Part shown: positions 39,695-52,214 of the stretch, piece after piece
Layout of the letters: each line of letters starts with the position of its first letter
Numbering within the stretch: the first letter of the stretch is position 1
Assembly: GCF_003255815.1 (NCBI RefSeq)
Contig: NC_037682.1
Coordinates: forward strand, 49,129,131 to 49,193,130
Source: Theropithecus gelada
Taxonomy: Eukaryota; Chordata; Mammalia; Primates; Cercopithecidae
Direction: 5' to 3'
DNA length: 64,000 bases
Program-made: the position numbers and the translations under genes
The notes under the pieces: model-generated
The model's database searches: none
Told to the model about the DNA's origin: nothing
Seen by the model: the letters and a program-made list of their open reading frames with translations, nothing else

Positions 39695-40560
39695 ATAAAA
39701 CAATGGTCTCTAACTTTTAGTAATTCATATTCTAGTAAGAGATATAAGGCATATAAAAATGAACTCTAATTCAGTGTCTAGTATATAATAAATTCCATAG
39801 AGCTATATAGATAAAATATTATAGGAATTTACTAGATAGAAAAATTACTTCTGCCTTGGAAGCCATTGGAAACTTCTATAGGGAAATAGGTCTTAGTTGG
39901 TCTTGGAGAATGAAAGGATTTATAGACAGAAATTGAGAGGAGAAACATTTCAGGCAGAAAGAATAGGTAGAGAACTTTAAAATGGCCAACAGTTCAGGTT
40001 CTAAATTTAAAAAGAAGATGCATATGGGATATAAGACTGAAAAAGTAGGTTGTGTTCAGATCATGGAGGCCCTTTGACTCTTGCCTAAGGAGTTTGAACT
40101 TTACACTGAAGGTGATGGAGGAACCACTGACTGTTTTTTAGCATAATAAGGTGATGGATTAGAGCTTTCTTTCCGGAAAGTTAATCTGGCTCCACTGTTT
40201 AGGATGAATGGGAGCAGGGAGAGACATTAAGGAAATTGTTTCAAGCTAGAGATAATGAGGGTCTGCTGAACGAAGGCAGCAGAAGTGAGGAAGGAAGGGG
40301 GATGCATATGGAAAAGATATTAGGAGATAGAATTGTTAAGAGTTAATGTTTAAGTGTAGAACCAAGACAGAAGAATGGTTCAAAGAGTGCTCAGAGTTTT
40401 TAAACTCTGGGCAAATAGGAATGTAGTAATACGATTTAAAAAAAGTGGAGGAACATGTTTTGGACATGGGAGCAATGAGAATTTTTTTATTCTGAGTTTG
40501 GTATCTTGAGCTTGAATCCTAATTTTGATTATCTACTTGGAGCATAGTATAGAATAGCAT
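39695..40560 (-). repeat. L2 LINE relic
   Basis: Antisense L2: 'tcatggaggccctttgactc', 'aactttacactgaaggtgat', 'tgttttggacatgggagcaa' and 'tctgagtttggtatcttgag' in order. No frame survives. Confidence 0.85.
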
Positions 40561-42527
40561 AATGGGAGAACAGAAATAATTATAGAAAGAGTCATTAAAA
40601 AGTTTGGGATACATTTCTGATTCTCAAATAATTATATTCTACATCTAAGGAGGTATAACAGCTCCACCAATATTTGCCTGACATTAATCCTTTAAAGTTC
40701 CAGGTCCATCTCCTCATTTGGGACCTAATTATCTCATTGGACACCTAAAAGCTTTCAAATGAATTACCCACCTCTCCCTCACATCTACTTCATGGTTTGA
40801 GGGCCATACTTCATAATTAGCTGAGAGACAAGCCTGTGTGATTGACATAATAAATGATCACCTTTCTTGCATTATTCTTGTTCTGGAGAATATTTTTACT
40901 CTTTATCTGACTAAATACCTCTCCCTCATTTGCCCTCATCTACAAGAACTGATCTGTAAAAAGTTTATTGTGGTCCTTTTAAAAACTATATTTGCATGAT
41001 GAAACTAAAACTCTCCAGGCAGATGCTTTGATCAACCAAAGTGTCCAGTGTTTAATCTACTATTCCTTCAAGAAGTGCCCTCTCCTGAGCAGTGATTTGA
41101 CTAGATTGTCAAACACTGTCGAACAAAGGTGCTACATCAGAAGTGTCCTCTCTTAAACTGAGACTTATGGGAAGATAGGCAAAGTTTCTGTCTTTTGAAA
41201 ATTTAACTTTGATTTAGTATTTTAGATAGGTAAATTGGTATGTAGGTAGGTAGACAGATCCATAGAAGGATTGAACGATTGAATGTCAGAAACCACCTTT
41301 TAAAACACTGTTTATATTGGTGGGTAGAGTGTACAGGAAGGCTTTGATTAATAGATTCAGGTTAAAATGCTTCCAAGGCTAAAATTCTTCAGCTATAATA
41401 AAACGATGAATTTTAGTTATCCTTGTATCACCCGTCTTGTTGCCAATATAGCTGGGCTCTAACATAAGCGACAGTTGTCAGAAAATGAATACTTTAAAAA
41501 GGACTTCTATATCTAAATACATATATTTAATCAGAGAGTCCTTTGGCTTCTGAAAATAAGTTGTCTAATGAGAATTTCATTTGAGCAGCTGTGACTGAGG
41601 AGGTCAACAGGCACTGCCTAGGAGAATATGGCCCAGCTGGTTAAATCTGGTTGTTGTCGTGATTTAAATGGTCAAGTGCTGCTTGTAATCCAGGACCGTC
41701 TGTTTGTAAAGGGAAGAGTGAGTGCTTCAGCATAATGTACAGCTGTTTTAATCTCTCTTTAATAATAGTGCTTCAGCCACTATCATGTCTTGTGTATCAT
41801 ACTACTAAGTATATGATCCTAGGCTGAGGGCACTGGTTTGAGTCAGTTTCTGGAGTCATGTGAGACTGCAGGAAAAGGGAAACATTGTTAAAACTCTCAG
41901 CTGTCTGACAAAATAAAACTAAATTCCTGACTCTTTGGCTCTTTTTAAAAACTTATTCTTTAGGTAATAATTATTGTGATTAGGAGAGAGTAACAAAGCT
42001 TGTATTAAGTAGAAATATTAGAATAAATGAACTCTCTGATAGAACCATAAATGTAATGGAAAGTGTGCAGGCTTTAGATACAATTCCATAGGACATACAT
42101 TGGTCAGAAATTAGAGTATTTGCCCAGTGGAATTGTGTGCTTTCTGATATCATGGTAATAAAAGTATATGGATTCATTTTACTGTTCATGTAAGAAGGGA
42201 CAGCAGCATTTGAGCTTTGAATTCCTGGTGGGACAGGCTTTCCAATGGATTATGCAGCTGTTTCCCAGCACAAGAATGAGCATGTGTTTATGTGTATATC
42301 TGATGGATTATTATCATTGTTCACATCTCTAAACAATCATTTGTATTTCTACATATATTTTCACTGAAATATATTTGGTTTGCTTATAAGCTGTGTTTTG
42401 CTCCTCTGATAGCCTTTGCTGTACTAAAAGAGATGTATGGTATAGTTCAAACAATGAGGAAATTCATTTTTGAAAGTAATGTGTTTGAGCTAGATCCAAG
42501 TTTGAATCTAAGTTTTAATATTTAGAG
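40561..42527. other. Unique intronic DNA
   Basis: No interspersed repeat recognised. A short TAGG run lies at 41237-41255. The less AT-rich stretch at 41570-41730, with CAGCTG-type E-boxes, could be regulatory. Confidence 0.5.
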
Positions 42528-42788
42528 AGAACAGTATAGCCTACTGAGTGTAGACTCTGGAGCTAGGTTGCTGTGTTTGAATTTCAGTTCAGCATTTACT
42601 AGATGGATGACATAGAGCATGTTACTTGATCTGTCTGCTTTAATTTCTCAACCAAAAAATGGGTATCTTTACAGTGTTATCATGAGGATCAAGGTTTTCA
42701 TGAAGATGAATAATTAGTTAAGGCAATAAAGCTTTTAGAACATTGCCAGCTCAAAGTAGGTGCTCAATAAATGTAGCCAGCATTATTT
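42528..42788 (+). repeat. MIR SINE, nearly complete
   Basis: Sense MIR: 'gagtgtagactctggagcta', 'agcatttactagatggatga' and 'aaagtaggtgctcaataaat' cover almost the full consensus. Confidence 0.93.
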
Positions 42789-42789
42789 C

Positions 42790-42905
42790 CTGGTTATGAG
42801 ACTTTGGACCAATTAATCCTTTTGTGCTTCAGTTCTCTCATCTGTAAATCTGTATGAATGATACCTGCCTTGCAAGGTTATTGTGAGGATTTGACATATT
42901 AATAT
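42790..42905 (+). repeat. Second MIR SINE fragment
   Basis: Restarts the MIR core directly after the previous copy ('ggttatgagactttggacc', 'cttcagttctctcatctgta', 'aaggttattgtgaggatttg'). Confidence 0.85.
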
Positions 42906-42925
42906 ATACAATATATAGCTTCTGT

Positions 42926-42976
42926 AATTATAACTATTACTAGTATTACTATTATGACTACTATTGCTGTTATTAT
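42926..42976. repeat. Degenerate (TTA)n tract
   Basis: Imperfect attact/tattat units directly after the MIR 3' end, probably a decayed tail. Confidence 0.7.
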
Positions 42977-44559
42977 TTGAAGAAACTTTTAAAAAAGAAA
43001 AATATTCTAGGAATCTCATTCTGTACCACAGACGGAATCATAGGAAATGTCCCATGGTGTTAAGGGATTTAGCATTTGGCAGCAATGATGTTCTTGTGTT
43101 CTGGAAGAGCAATTCAGTTTAACTCTCTTTTCAGGCTATTTGGAAAAGCTGATACTAAAGTTTCCCCACTGAAAGCCAATCTTCCCTTCTGAAAAATATG
43201 TGGAATGTGATGGTGTCAGTGAGAGAGGTTGGTAAAGTCTTGGATGAGGTTTTTAGATAGTATCCAGTTAAGAGCAATGTGTTTCTGTTAAAGTAAAAAA
43301 TCTATTAAAAGCCCATTTTTTTTTACTTAACATTCACACCCTGTGAAAGCATCACAATAATTTTTAAGGCAAAATTTGTGGACATTAGGTTTTTACCACT
43401 ATTCTGATTGAAAGTTATATTGGTGAAGCACTTATAACATCCCAGATGTAAGCCTTGTTTTATGTTTCTCTTTGAAAGGAAAATTTGGAAAGGTTTTGGA
43501 TTTTTGCATAAGAAACACTTTAAGTATTCGTTAAAATACCCAAAATTGTTATTTCAAATAAATTGGAAGTTTCAAGTCATTTAAACGCTGAAGTTTCCCA
43601 AGACCACTCATACTTTTGGTGAAGAAGCAATTGGGCATTCAGAGCAATGCTGATACAACTTCATTTAAATTCATTTTTTTCTTCTCTATAAAATCTGTCC
43701 TCCCAATGATATTTGTGTCCTTGCTCCTGTTTTAAAAATTTTATATCATATTCATAGTAAATACTTACTTAGTACCAGATAGTTTAAATAAACAAATATT
43801 TTCTGAAAGTTTTGTACAATGATATTTAGGGATTATATTGAGGAGCTAGAACGATTGGTTTTTCAATTATGAAAAGAATTATGTACAGGATATTTTCGTG
43901 TTAAGTATATTTGCATTCTAATTTTTTTGGAAACTGGTCTTCGTCTCGTATTACCTTAAAAAACTTAAAATGAGCCAGAATTCTGTGAACCCCAGACCTT
44001 CTGGGCAACTCTTCGTTATTTCTATTTGCTGTATGTTTTGCAACCTCCATTTACAGTTTGGGTAATGTATTATTTGGTTGAATCTTTTTCTTAACTTCAG
44101 TTTGTGTGTCTCTGCCTTGAAAATATGCTTCAGATTTCTTGCTCATTTCTATCTCTTCAGATTTAAAAATTTATTTTGAAGGTTCTTTCTCCAAGAATGT
44201 GGGGAACAGATGCAGGCAATTGTTTCTGATTTTTCCTGTTATTGAACTGTGAAGCCAGAAGGTGCTCTCCTGGCATTTTGTTGTTTAGAAAGAGGATGCA
44301 GATTTCTGATCGTTTTATGAAAGAAGTTATAGTCTTATATGATTTTGAACTTGTGGAGTTTGAGTGGATCATTAATATTTTGCATTTTTCTATTGAAAAT
44401 TCATTAGACTGACTTCTTCAGAATTTATTCTGGGAGTCTCAGGAAATAATAGGGGACAGTTTTGGGATCTGTATTCTTTCTTCTTATACAATATATATGC
44501 AATATCAAAAGAAATAAATGAATAGAAAAGGAAGGAGTAAATGTAAACATTTATTATGT
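42977..44559. other. Unique intronic DNA
   Basis: No repeat or exon recognised. Confidence 0.5.
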
Positions 44560-45400
44560 AATATTTGATATGTATATTATAAACCATAAAAGTAAAACAA
44601 ACACTTGTGGACTCAGCATCCAACTTAATAAATATTACTAATACTATTGAATCTACTTATGTTTTCTTCACCTGTCCAATCTTTGTTTTTTAATCTACAT
44701 TTTTGCCAGTTTACAAATTTAACAAAGTTAATGATTATCTACCTTTTTTGTTTTAAAATAGTTTTGAATAGGTTGTTAATTAATTATTGTTTAGCCTTGT
44801 TTTCAAACTTCATAAAAATGATGTCATACTGTAACCTCTTGTGACTTGCTTTTTATTTTTGTATTCTAACATCAATTTTTTTGTGTGAACTTTCATTCAT
44901 TTTCTCTTTTGTGTAATCTTCCATATACTATTCCATGCTATGCTATATAGCAGTATATTCTCGTCTTTATTGTTTCTGGACACTTGGACTTTTTCCAGTT
45001 TTCTACTAGTGCAAAAAATAAGATTCTTGCACCTATCTTCTGATGCACATGTGAACAAGTTTCTTCTCTAGGGCGTTTCCCCAGGAGTGGAATTGATGTT
45101 GACACATTTTTGTGGTCTTTTTCCACTCTCTTGGAAAACATTACAGAAAGAAGTTGCTGCTGCAATATGTGTGTGTGTGTGTGCATGTGCGCGTGCATGC
45201 ACCTGTGTTAGAATTCCTGAAAGCTTTAACTGTCTATGCCTTTTGGTTCCACCTTCCTCAAAATGTCTGGTACAGGCTTTTCTTCATCACTGAGCTTCTC
45301 AGAAGCTCAACAAGTGCCTTTGTTGGACCCTTCACTGCAATTTTCCTTTTGTTGTATCTGAATACAATAGGCTGAATGTCTTTAGCCTCCTTTTAACTAG
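44560..45400 (-). repeat. L1M/HAL1-type LINE relic
   Basis: Antisense old L1: 'gtcatactgtaacctcttgt', 'gatgcacatgtgaacaagtt', 'ttccccaggagtggaattga'. A (TG)n with CA/CG interruptions at 45168-45203 interrupts it. Overlapping short frames are antisense relic frames. Confidence 0.65.
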
Positions 45401-45459
45401 TAGCACAAAAATATTGTCATTCTTCTACTGGACTGTGATTACTAGGTTTGTTAGGAAAC

Positions 45460-46965
45460 ACACTTTTTTCACTTTTGATCCTCTTAATTGATGTTTCCAG
45501 CACAGGGTGTGGTTTTAGAATTAGCGTAGTTCCTCATCTCTAATTGCGTCAGGTTCACAATAATTTTTACTTAAATACTTCAAATGCAAAATTACAAACC
45601 TATTAATTATTGCTATTGTTCTAGTCAACCATTTATATTGAAATAGACATTTTTCTGGCCAAACAGTCGACATTAGCTGGAAATCTTCACCTCTCTCTCA
45701 GAATGTTTAACTTGAGAATCCTTACAGATATTGGCTTGGGATTGATGTGCATTCTTATCCTAACTCTTTTTAACTTACTAGGTTGTGTCTAATCATTAAT
45801 TAATTGATCTAAGCACTAGTTTCTTAATTTATATAATGAGGATGTTGGTCTAGATAAGCATTAAAGGACAGTTTGTAAAATTCTATGCCATTTTGATTTT
45901 CTTTTACAGTTTGTATCTGAATTTTAGAGTTTACTAGCATTATTTTTCTCTTTTAAACTATTTTCAGTTCAAACTGAACAAATCTCATCATTCATTTTTT
46001 TCATTATGCCTGAAACTGTCCTTTTCTATTTCCAATTTCTTCTTTCTGATGTTAGAATTTTTATAAAGATAGAGATAAAAGCTTCTATCCAGTTTTGATA
46101 TCTGAAACAATCATTGTCCAATGATTATGGACAAAGCCATGACTTCAAGGCTGTGGCTTAATGCTGAATACGTGTGGTGCTCAGACCTATTGTAGCTTTC
46201 TTAGTTGATGTCTTGAGTTTAAGTATAACTGAGTAGCTGTACCTAGAATTGAGAGGACAGACAAATACTCTCACAATGAAGTAATAGAATATAGGTCATC
46301 TGCTAGCATTGGGAGTGCAGAAATTAGAGGACTGTGGATGCCCCTAATTGCTCTCACATAATGAATTGAAAATGAGTAAATACAAATAGGTGGCTAGAAA
46401 AAAATTGATGAAGGTATAATGAAGAACAACTGTGAAAATATGACAAAATATTGAATTATTTGCAACAGCACCATTACAGTGGCAAAAACTGCAGCAGAAT
46501 TATTATGCTAATATGTACTTTTTGAATGACAGTAACCTATAGTCAAAGGGCAGTTTTAAAAGAGTGGCTAACAAACTGTGTGCACGAGGATTCCATTTCA
46601 CTCCAAAATGCCCTTACTGGCTTAACTGGAGCTTTCTAGCTGATCCCCCAGAAATATCTCTTATCTTGTGCATTTTGCTTATGTTATGGACAGGGAGAAG
46701 ATGGAAAATTTAAGAATTAAAGCATAAGCCACAGGTTTTGGAACTGTTTCCCTTTGTTTTCAGGTAGAAGAGGTAGACAGGAAACTGTCATATGTGCCCA
46801 ATGTACAAAGTCCTAAAAATTATTCCTTGGTTTTAATTTAACTCTTAAGACTTGTCCCTGATTAATAGCAGAAAGTCTGGTCTCACTTCTAGGTAAACCA
46901 CGAACTTCAGTATTTAACTTTAGTCATTTAGAATTATGCCCCTTTTGCTTCTTCTTGGTGTTTTT
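45460..46965. other. Unique intronic DNA
   Basis: No repeat or exon recognised. Confidence 0.5.
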
Positions 46966-46969
46966 TTGT

Positions 46970-48052
46970 TGTGGGAAGTCAGGGGCCCCAAACGGAGGGA
47001 CCAGCTGAAGCCATGGCAGAAGAACATAAATTGTGAAGATTTCATGGACATTTATTAGTTCCCCAAATTAATACATTTATAATTTCTTACGCCTGTCTTT
47101 ACTGCCATCTCTGGACATAAATTGTGAAGATTTCATAGACACTTACCACTTCCGCAATCAATACCCTTGTGATTTCCTATGCCTGTCTTTACTTTAATCG
47201 CTTAATCCTGTCATCCTTGTAAGCTGAGGAGTATGTATGTCACCTCAGGACCCTGTGATGATTGCATTAACTGCACAGATTGTTTGTAGAGCATGTGTGC
47301 TTGAACAATATGAAATCTGGGCACCTTGAAAAAAGAACAGGATAACAGCGATGCTCAAGGAACAAGGGAGATAACCTTAAACTCTAACTGTCAGTGAGCT
47401 GGGTGGAACAGAGCCATATTTCTCTTCTTTCAAAAGCAAATAGGAGAAATATCGCTGAATTCTTTTTCTCAGCAAGGAACATCCCTGAGAAAGAGAATGC
47501 AGCCCTGAGGGTAGGCCTCTAAAATGGCTGCTTTAGGGGCAGCTGTCTTTTATGGTCAAAGATAAAGGGATGAAATAAGCCCCGGTCTCCTATAGCGCTC
47601 CCAGGCTTATTAGGATGAGGAAATTCCCGCCTAATAAATTTTGGTCAGACTGGTTGTCTGCTCTCAAACTCTGTCTCCTGATAAGATGTTATCAATGACA
47701 ATGCATGCCTGAAACGTCATAGCAATTTTAATTTCACCCCGTCCTGTGGTCCTGTGATCTCACTCTGCCTCCATTTGCTTTGTGATATTTTATTACCTTG
47801 TGAAGCATGTGATCTCTGTGACCCACACCCTATTTGTACACTCCATCCCCTTTTAAAAATCACTAATAAACACTTGCTGGTTTTATGGCTCAGGGAGCAT
47901 CATGGAACCTGCTGACATGTGATGTCTCCCCTGGACACCCAGCTTTAACATTTATCTCTTTTGTTCTCTTTCCCTTTATTTCTCAGACCGGCTGATGCTT
48001 AGGGAGATAGAAAAGAACCCACGTTAACTATCGGGGGTGGGTTCCCCCAATA
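46970..48052 (+). mobile_element. ERVK solo LTR, MER11-like (HML-8 type)
   Basis: A roughly 1.08 kb LTR in the same orientation as SOX6, from 'tgtgggaagtcaggggcccc' to 'gggtgggttcccccaata'. The sequence 'ggaccagctgaagccatggc' and the 3' 'ctcagaccggctgatgctta' match my memory of MER11-type LTRs. A TATA-like tttaaaaa (47852) and an AATAAA (47865-47870) mark the promoter/R region. No internal viral genes flank it, so it is a recombined solo LTR. A 91 bp-period internal duplication starts at 47025 and 47116. Class is sure; subfamily is less so. Target duplication not clear. Confidence 0.85.
47865..47870 (+). promoter_or_regulatory. LTR polyadenylation signal AATAAA, sense to SOX6
   Basis: Canonical hexamer in the ERVK LTR, followed within about 60 bases by a T/G-rich segment. 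It is in the sense direction, so it could in principle end SOX6 transcripts early. No evidence of use. Confidence 0.5.
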
Positions 48053-48377
48053 TGTAGGCATTTTATTGGCATTGGAACATTGGTATCTGGCTAATGATAT
48101 CAATTTCTATTATGCCTAGTATAAAATTTGTTGCTTAAAATCCTAACATATTACTCTGGCTTTCAAGCCCCATTTTATATTACTTTACTCTTTTCTCTGC
48201 CATGGACTCCTCCCCTCCTCCTTAAACATGTCTTAGGACCTTTGCACTTGCACAAACATATAACTTGGATATTCCTTAGTTATATTAGATACACTGCACA
48301 AAATTATAACTTGGTTCCTGGATTTCTTTTGTAATCTTTCTCTAGTGAGCATTGTGATTAAGAAATTTGAGGATGTA

Positions 48378-48668
48378 GACTGAGCGTGGTGTCTCATGCC
48401 TGTAATCCCAGCGCTTTGGGAGGCTGAGGCGGGTGGATCACAAGGTCAGGAGAACGAGACCATCCTGGCCAACATGGTGAAACCCCATCTCTACTAAAAA
48501 TACAAAAATTAACTGAGTGTGGTGGCGTGCACCTGTAGTCCCAGCTACTCAGGAGGCTGAGGCAGGAGAATTGCTTGAACCCGGGAGGCGGAGGCTACAG
48601 TGAACCAATATAGTGCCACTGCACTGTAGCCTAGTGAGAGAGTGAGACTCTGTCTCAGGAAAAAAAGA
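48378..48668 (+). mobile_element. AluSc-type SINE with target-site duplication
   Basis: Sense Alu. The 18 bp flanks aagaaatttgaggatgta (48360-48377) and aagaaatctgaggatgta (48669-48686) differ at one base. Confidence 0.96.
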
Positions 48669-50662
48669 AAAGAAATCTGAGGATGTATCTCAGGACAAGC
48701 TTTTTACCTGTTGAGTCAGCACAGTGCTGAAGTTGATTCTTTAGTCCAACATACTTCAAGCTTAGTCATTATCCCCCCTATCCAGAATAACTTTGTCTTC
48801 TCTCTATTTATCTCAATTTTCCATTTATCCATTTTTCTCTGTACAGAATTCCAGATCATATCTAATCTTCTACTGACTGGCACTTGTGAATTTCTCCTCC
48901 TCTAAAATTATTAATACTCAAACCTGTATACCACTGTATTTATCAGTAAATTATAACCCTAATTATGCTCTTTGTTCTTTTTTAAATTGAAATTTTTATT
49001 GAGACAATTGTAGATTTACATGAAGCTATAGGAAATAATATAGAGAGATTCTATGTACATTTTGCCCACTTTCCCCCAGGGGTAATATTTTTGAAAACTG
49101 TTGTATAATAGCACAACCAGATTATTGACATTGAAATAATCCACTGATGTTACTCTTGTTTCTCCATTTGTACTCCATTAGTATACCCAGTTGTGTGGGG
49201 GTGTGTGTATTAAGTTCTATATATTTTTGTCACCTATAGATCACCTATTTAGGTTCATGTATCCACTACAACAGTCAAAATACTGAACAGTTTCAATATC
49301 ATAAGAATCCCTTGTGTCGCTCTTTTGTAACCATACCTACCTCGCTTCAATGCCAACATCCCTCACCTTCTATACCAAACCCCTGGCAACTGCTAATATG
49401 TTCTTTATTTCTAACATTTTGCCATCTTAAAGATGGTACATAAATGGAATTATATAGTATGTAGCTTTTTAGAATTTACTTAAAAAAATCTCAGCTTACT
49501 TCCCTGGAGATTCATCCAATCCAATTAATGGGTGTCAATAAAAACAAAAGTTTAAGAAGTTCATACTTAAAAATTTGCTAAGTGTATTCCATGGTATGCA
49601 TCATATGTATAAATCACACATGTTTAACTATTTACTTGTTGAAGGACATCTGTGCAGATTCCAGTTTTTGACTATTACAAATAAAGTTGCTGTGAACATT
49701 TGTGTACAGGCTTTCATAACATGAGTTTTCATTTATTTGGAATTAGTACCCAAGAGTACGATTGTTGGCTATATTGTATGTTGGATTTTATAGGAAACTG
49801 CCACACTATATTTCAGAGTAGCTGTACCATTTTACATTCCCACCCACAATGTATGACTGATCCAGCGTCTCTGCATCTTGGTCAACATTTGGTTTTGTCA
49901 CTTTTGTTTTAACTGTTCTTATAAGTGTGTACTGATATCTTATTGTAGGGTTAATTAGCATTTATCCTATGGCTAATGATGTTGAACATTATTTCACGTT
50001 TGTTTGCCATATATGTATCCTCGTAGGTAAAATGTCTTTTCATGTTTTCGGTCTATTTTCTAATTGGATTGTTTTATTTTTGCTGTTGTGAAAGTTTTTA
50101 TTATTCTAAATACTAGTCCTATGATAGATACAGGGTTTGCAAATATTTTCTCCCAGTCTTTAGCTTCTCTGTTGTCCTCTTTACATGGGCTTTCACAGAT
50201 GATAGTTTATAATTTTGATGAGGTCCAACTGAAGAATTTTTTACTGTATGGATCAAGTATTGACATCAAGCCTAAGAATACTTTGCCTAGACCTAGATTC
50301 TAAATATTTTCTCCTATTTTTTCTGAAAGATGTATATGTTTATACTTTACATATATGTATATAATCCATTTTCAGTTAGTTTTTGTATAAGGTGTGAGGT
50401 TTAAGTCAAGGCTCATTTCTTTTGGCCTATAGATGTCTAATTTGCTGTGGCATCATCTGTTGAAAAGGCTAACCTTCCTCCATTGAATTGCTTTGCAAAT
50501 CATGTGATTATCTATATAGAAAATCCCAAGGAATGTAAATACAAAATAAAACAGAACAAAACAAAAAAACAGCTTCTTAGAACTAATGAGTCAACAAGGT
50601 CACAGGATCTAAGATCAACACTTAAAAATCATTCACATTTCTATACAATAGCAGTGAACCTA

Positions 50663-51046
50663 TGTCTTTGTCCATTCAGGCTACTGTAACAAAATACCAT
50701 AAACTGAGTTATTTATAAATAGCATAATTTTATTGCTTTCTGTGTAGCATTAGCTTCTCTGATATTTCCTGGAGACTGGGAAGTCTAAGATTAAGGCACC
50801 AACAGATTTGGTGTCTGGTAAGGGCTCTTTGCTTCACAGGTAGTGCCTTGTTGCTGTGTCCTCCCGTGGTGGAAGGCACAAACAAACTCCCTCAGGTCTC
50901 TTTTATAAGGATGTAAATCCCATTCATGAGGGTGGAGCCCTCATGATCTAATAACTTCTCAAAGACCACCACCTCTTAATACTATCACATTGGGTACTGG
51001 GTTTCAATGTACAAATTTTGGGCAGACACAAAATTCAGAACACAGC
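50663..51046 (-). mobile_element. MaLR-type solo LTR nested in the L1
   Basis: Same family as 28232-28617, in antisense: 'ggagactgggaagtctaaga', 'caccaacagatttggtgtct', 'cccattcatgagggtggagc', 'gaacacagca'. The L1 reading resumes on both sides; a possible 5 bp target copy is ctatg/atatg. Confidence 0.82.
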
Positions 51047-51080
51047 AAAATATGAAAACTGAAATTAAAAACACAAAACT

Positions 51081-51407
51081 TGGCCAGGCACAGTATCTCA
51101 CACCTGATATCCCAGCACTTTGGAAGACCAAAGCGGGTGGATCATCTGAGATCAGGAGTTTGAGACCAGCCTAGCCAACATGGTGAAATCCCATCTCTAC
51201 GAAAAATACAAAAATTAACAGGACATGGTGGTGGGTGCCTGTAATCCCAGCTACTCAAGAGGCTGAGGCAGGAGAATGTTTGAACCTGAGAGGTGGATGT
51301 TGCAGTGAGCTGAGATCGCGCCACTTTACTCCAACCTGAGTGACGGAGCGAGACTCTGTCTCAAAAACAAACAAACAAACAAACAACAAACAAACAAAGA
51401 AACCCCC
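51081..51407 (+). mobile_element. AluS-type SINE nested in the L1
   Basis: Sense Alu with a (CAAA)n-like tail. Perfect flanks cacaaaact at 51072-51080 and 51408-51416, which are L1 sequence. This insertion therefore postdates the L1. Confidence 0.96.
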
Positions 51408-52214
51408 CACAAAACTATTTACATTTTCTCCAAATAAAGTGATATGCTTAGGAATGCACTTAACAACATGTACAGGAACTATATGCTGAAGTTACAAAAT
51501 GCTGATTCCAAAAATGAAAAATGACCTAAAAATATGACAAGACATATTGTATTCATGTACTGGGAGACTCAACATGGGAAAAATGTCAGTTTTCCCCCAA
51601 ATAGTCTATATATTTGATGCAATTCCTTCAAAATCCCAGCAAGACTTTCATATACCTAGACAAACTTATTCTAAAATTTGTGTAGAAAGGATCATATTCT
51701 AGAATAGCTAAGACAATCTTCAGAAAGAAGAAAAAATTATTAAGAATTATTCTACCCAATACTGTATTAAGGCATACTATACAGCTATAGTAATCAAGGC
51801 AATGTGATATTGGAAGAGAAATAGTCACGTATATCAATGGAATATACTAGAGAATCCACAGATAAAACCACAGAAATATGCTCAACTGATTTTGACATAG
51901 ACGAAAAGTATTTGTTATTTTACATTTATTGATCTTGCCTCACAAGATGATTTTAATTTTCTTGAGGACACGTACCATATCTTTAGCCTATCTTCACAAC
52001 GCCTGCTATGGATCTTAGCATATAATATACATTAACCTAAAATACTGTTGATTTATTATAAAAGTTTTCAGAGAGATAAATAATATTATGATTAAAAGGA
52101 GATGAATAGCTCTAATTTTTAGAGAATGCCTCTTCATCTAAACAAAATATACATATATACATGCATAACAACATATGTATACGTACTTAAATACACAAAT
52201 ACATATGCTTATTA

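Larger units (their letters stand above)
48979..51905 (-). mobile_element. Twin-primed (5'-inverted) old L1, with nested LTR and Alu
   Basis: 48979-50502 is antisense L1 from the 3' region back into ORF2 ('cacaaccagattattgacat', 'ctaatggctaatgatgttg'-like text, 'aaaaggctaaccttcctcca'). At about 50505 the strand switches: 50505-50662, 51047-51080 and 51408-51905 are sense ORF2 ('gaaaatcccaaggaatg', 'caatagcagtgaac', 'aatcccagcaagactttc'). The outer sense end ('ctcaactgattttgaca') abuts, in L1 coordinates, the start of the antisense part ('gaattgctttgca' reversed). That is the structure expected from twin priming of a minus-strand L1. All frames are broken. Confidence 0.8.

Noticed and set aside
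45087..45375. Two overlapping 68- and 87-codon frames with Cys/Val repeats
   Set aside because: They are antisense L1M/HAL1 sequence with a (TG)n insertion.
50447..50689. 80-codon frame
   Set aside because: It spans the twin-priming junction of the L1 and runs into the nested LTR. Not a gene.
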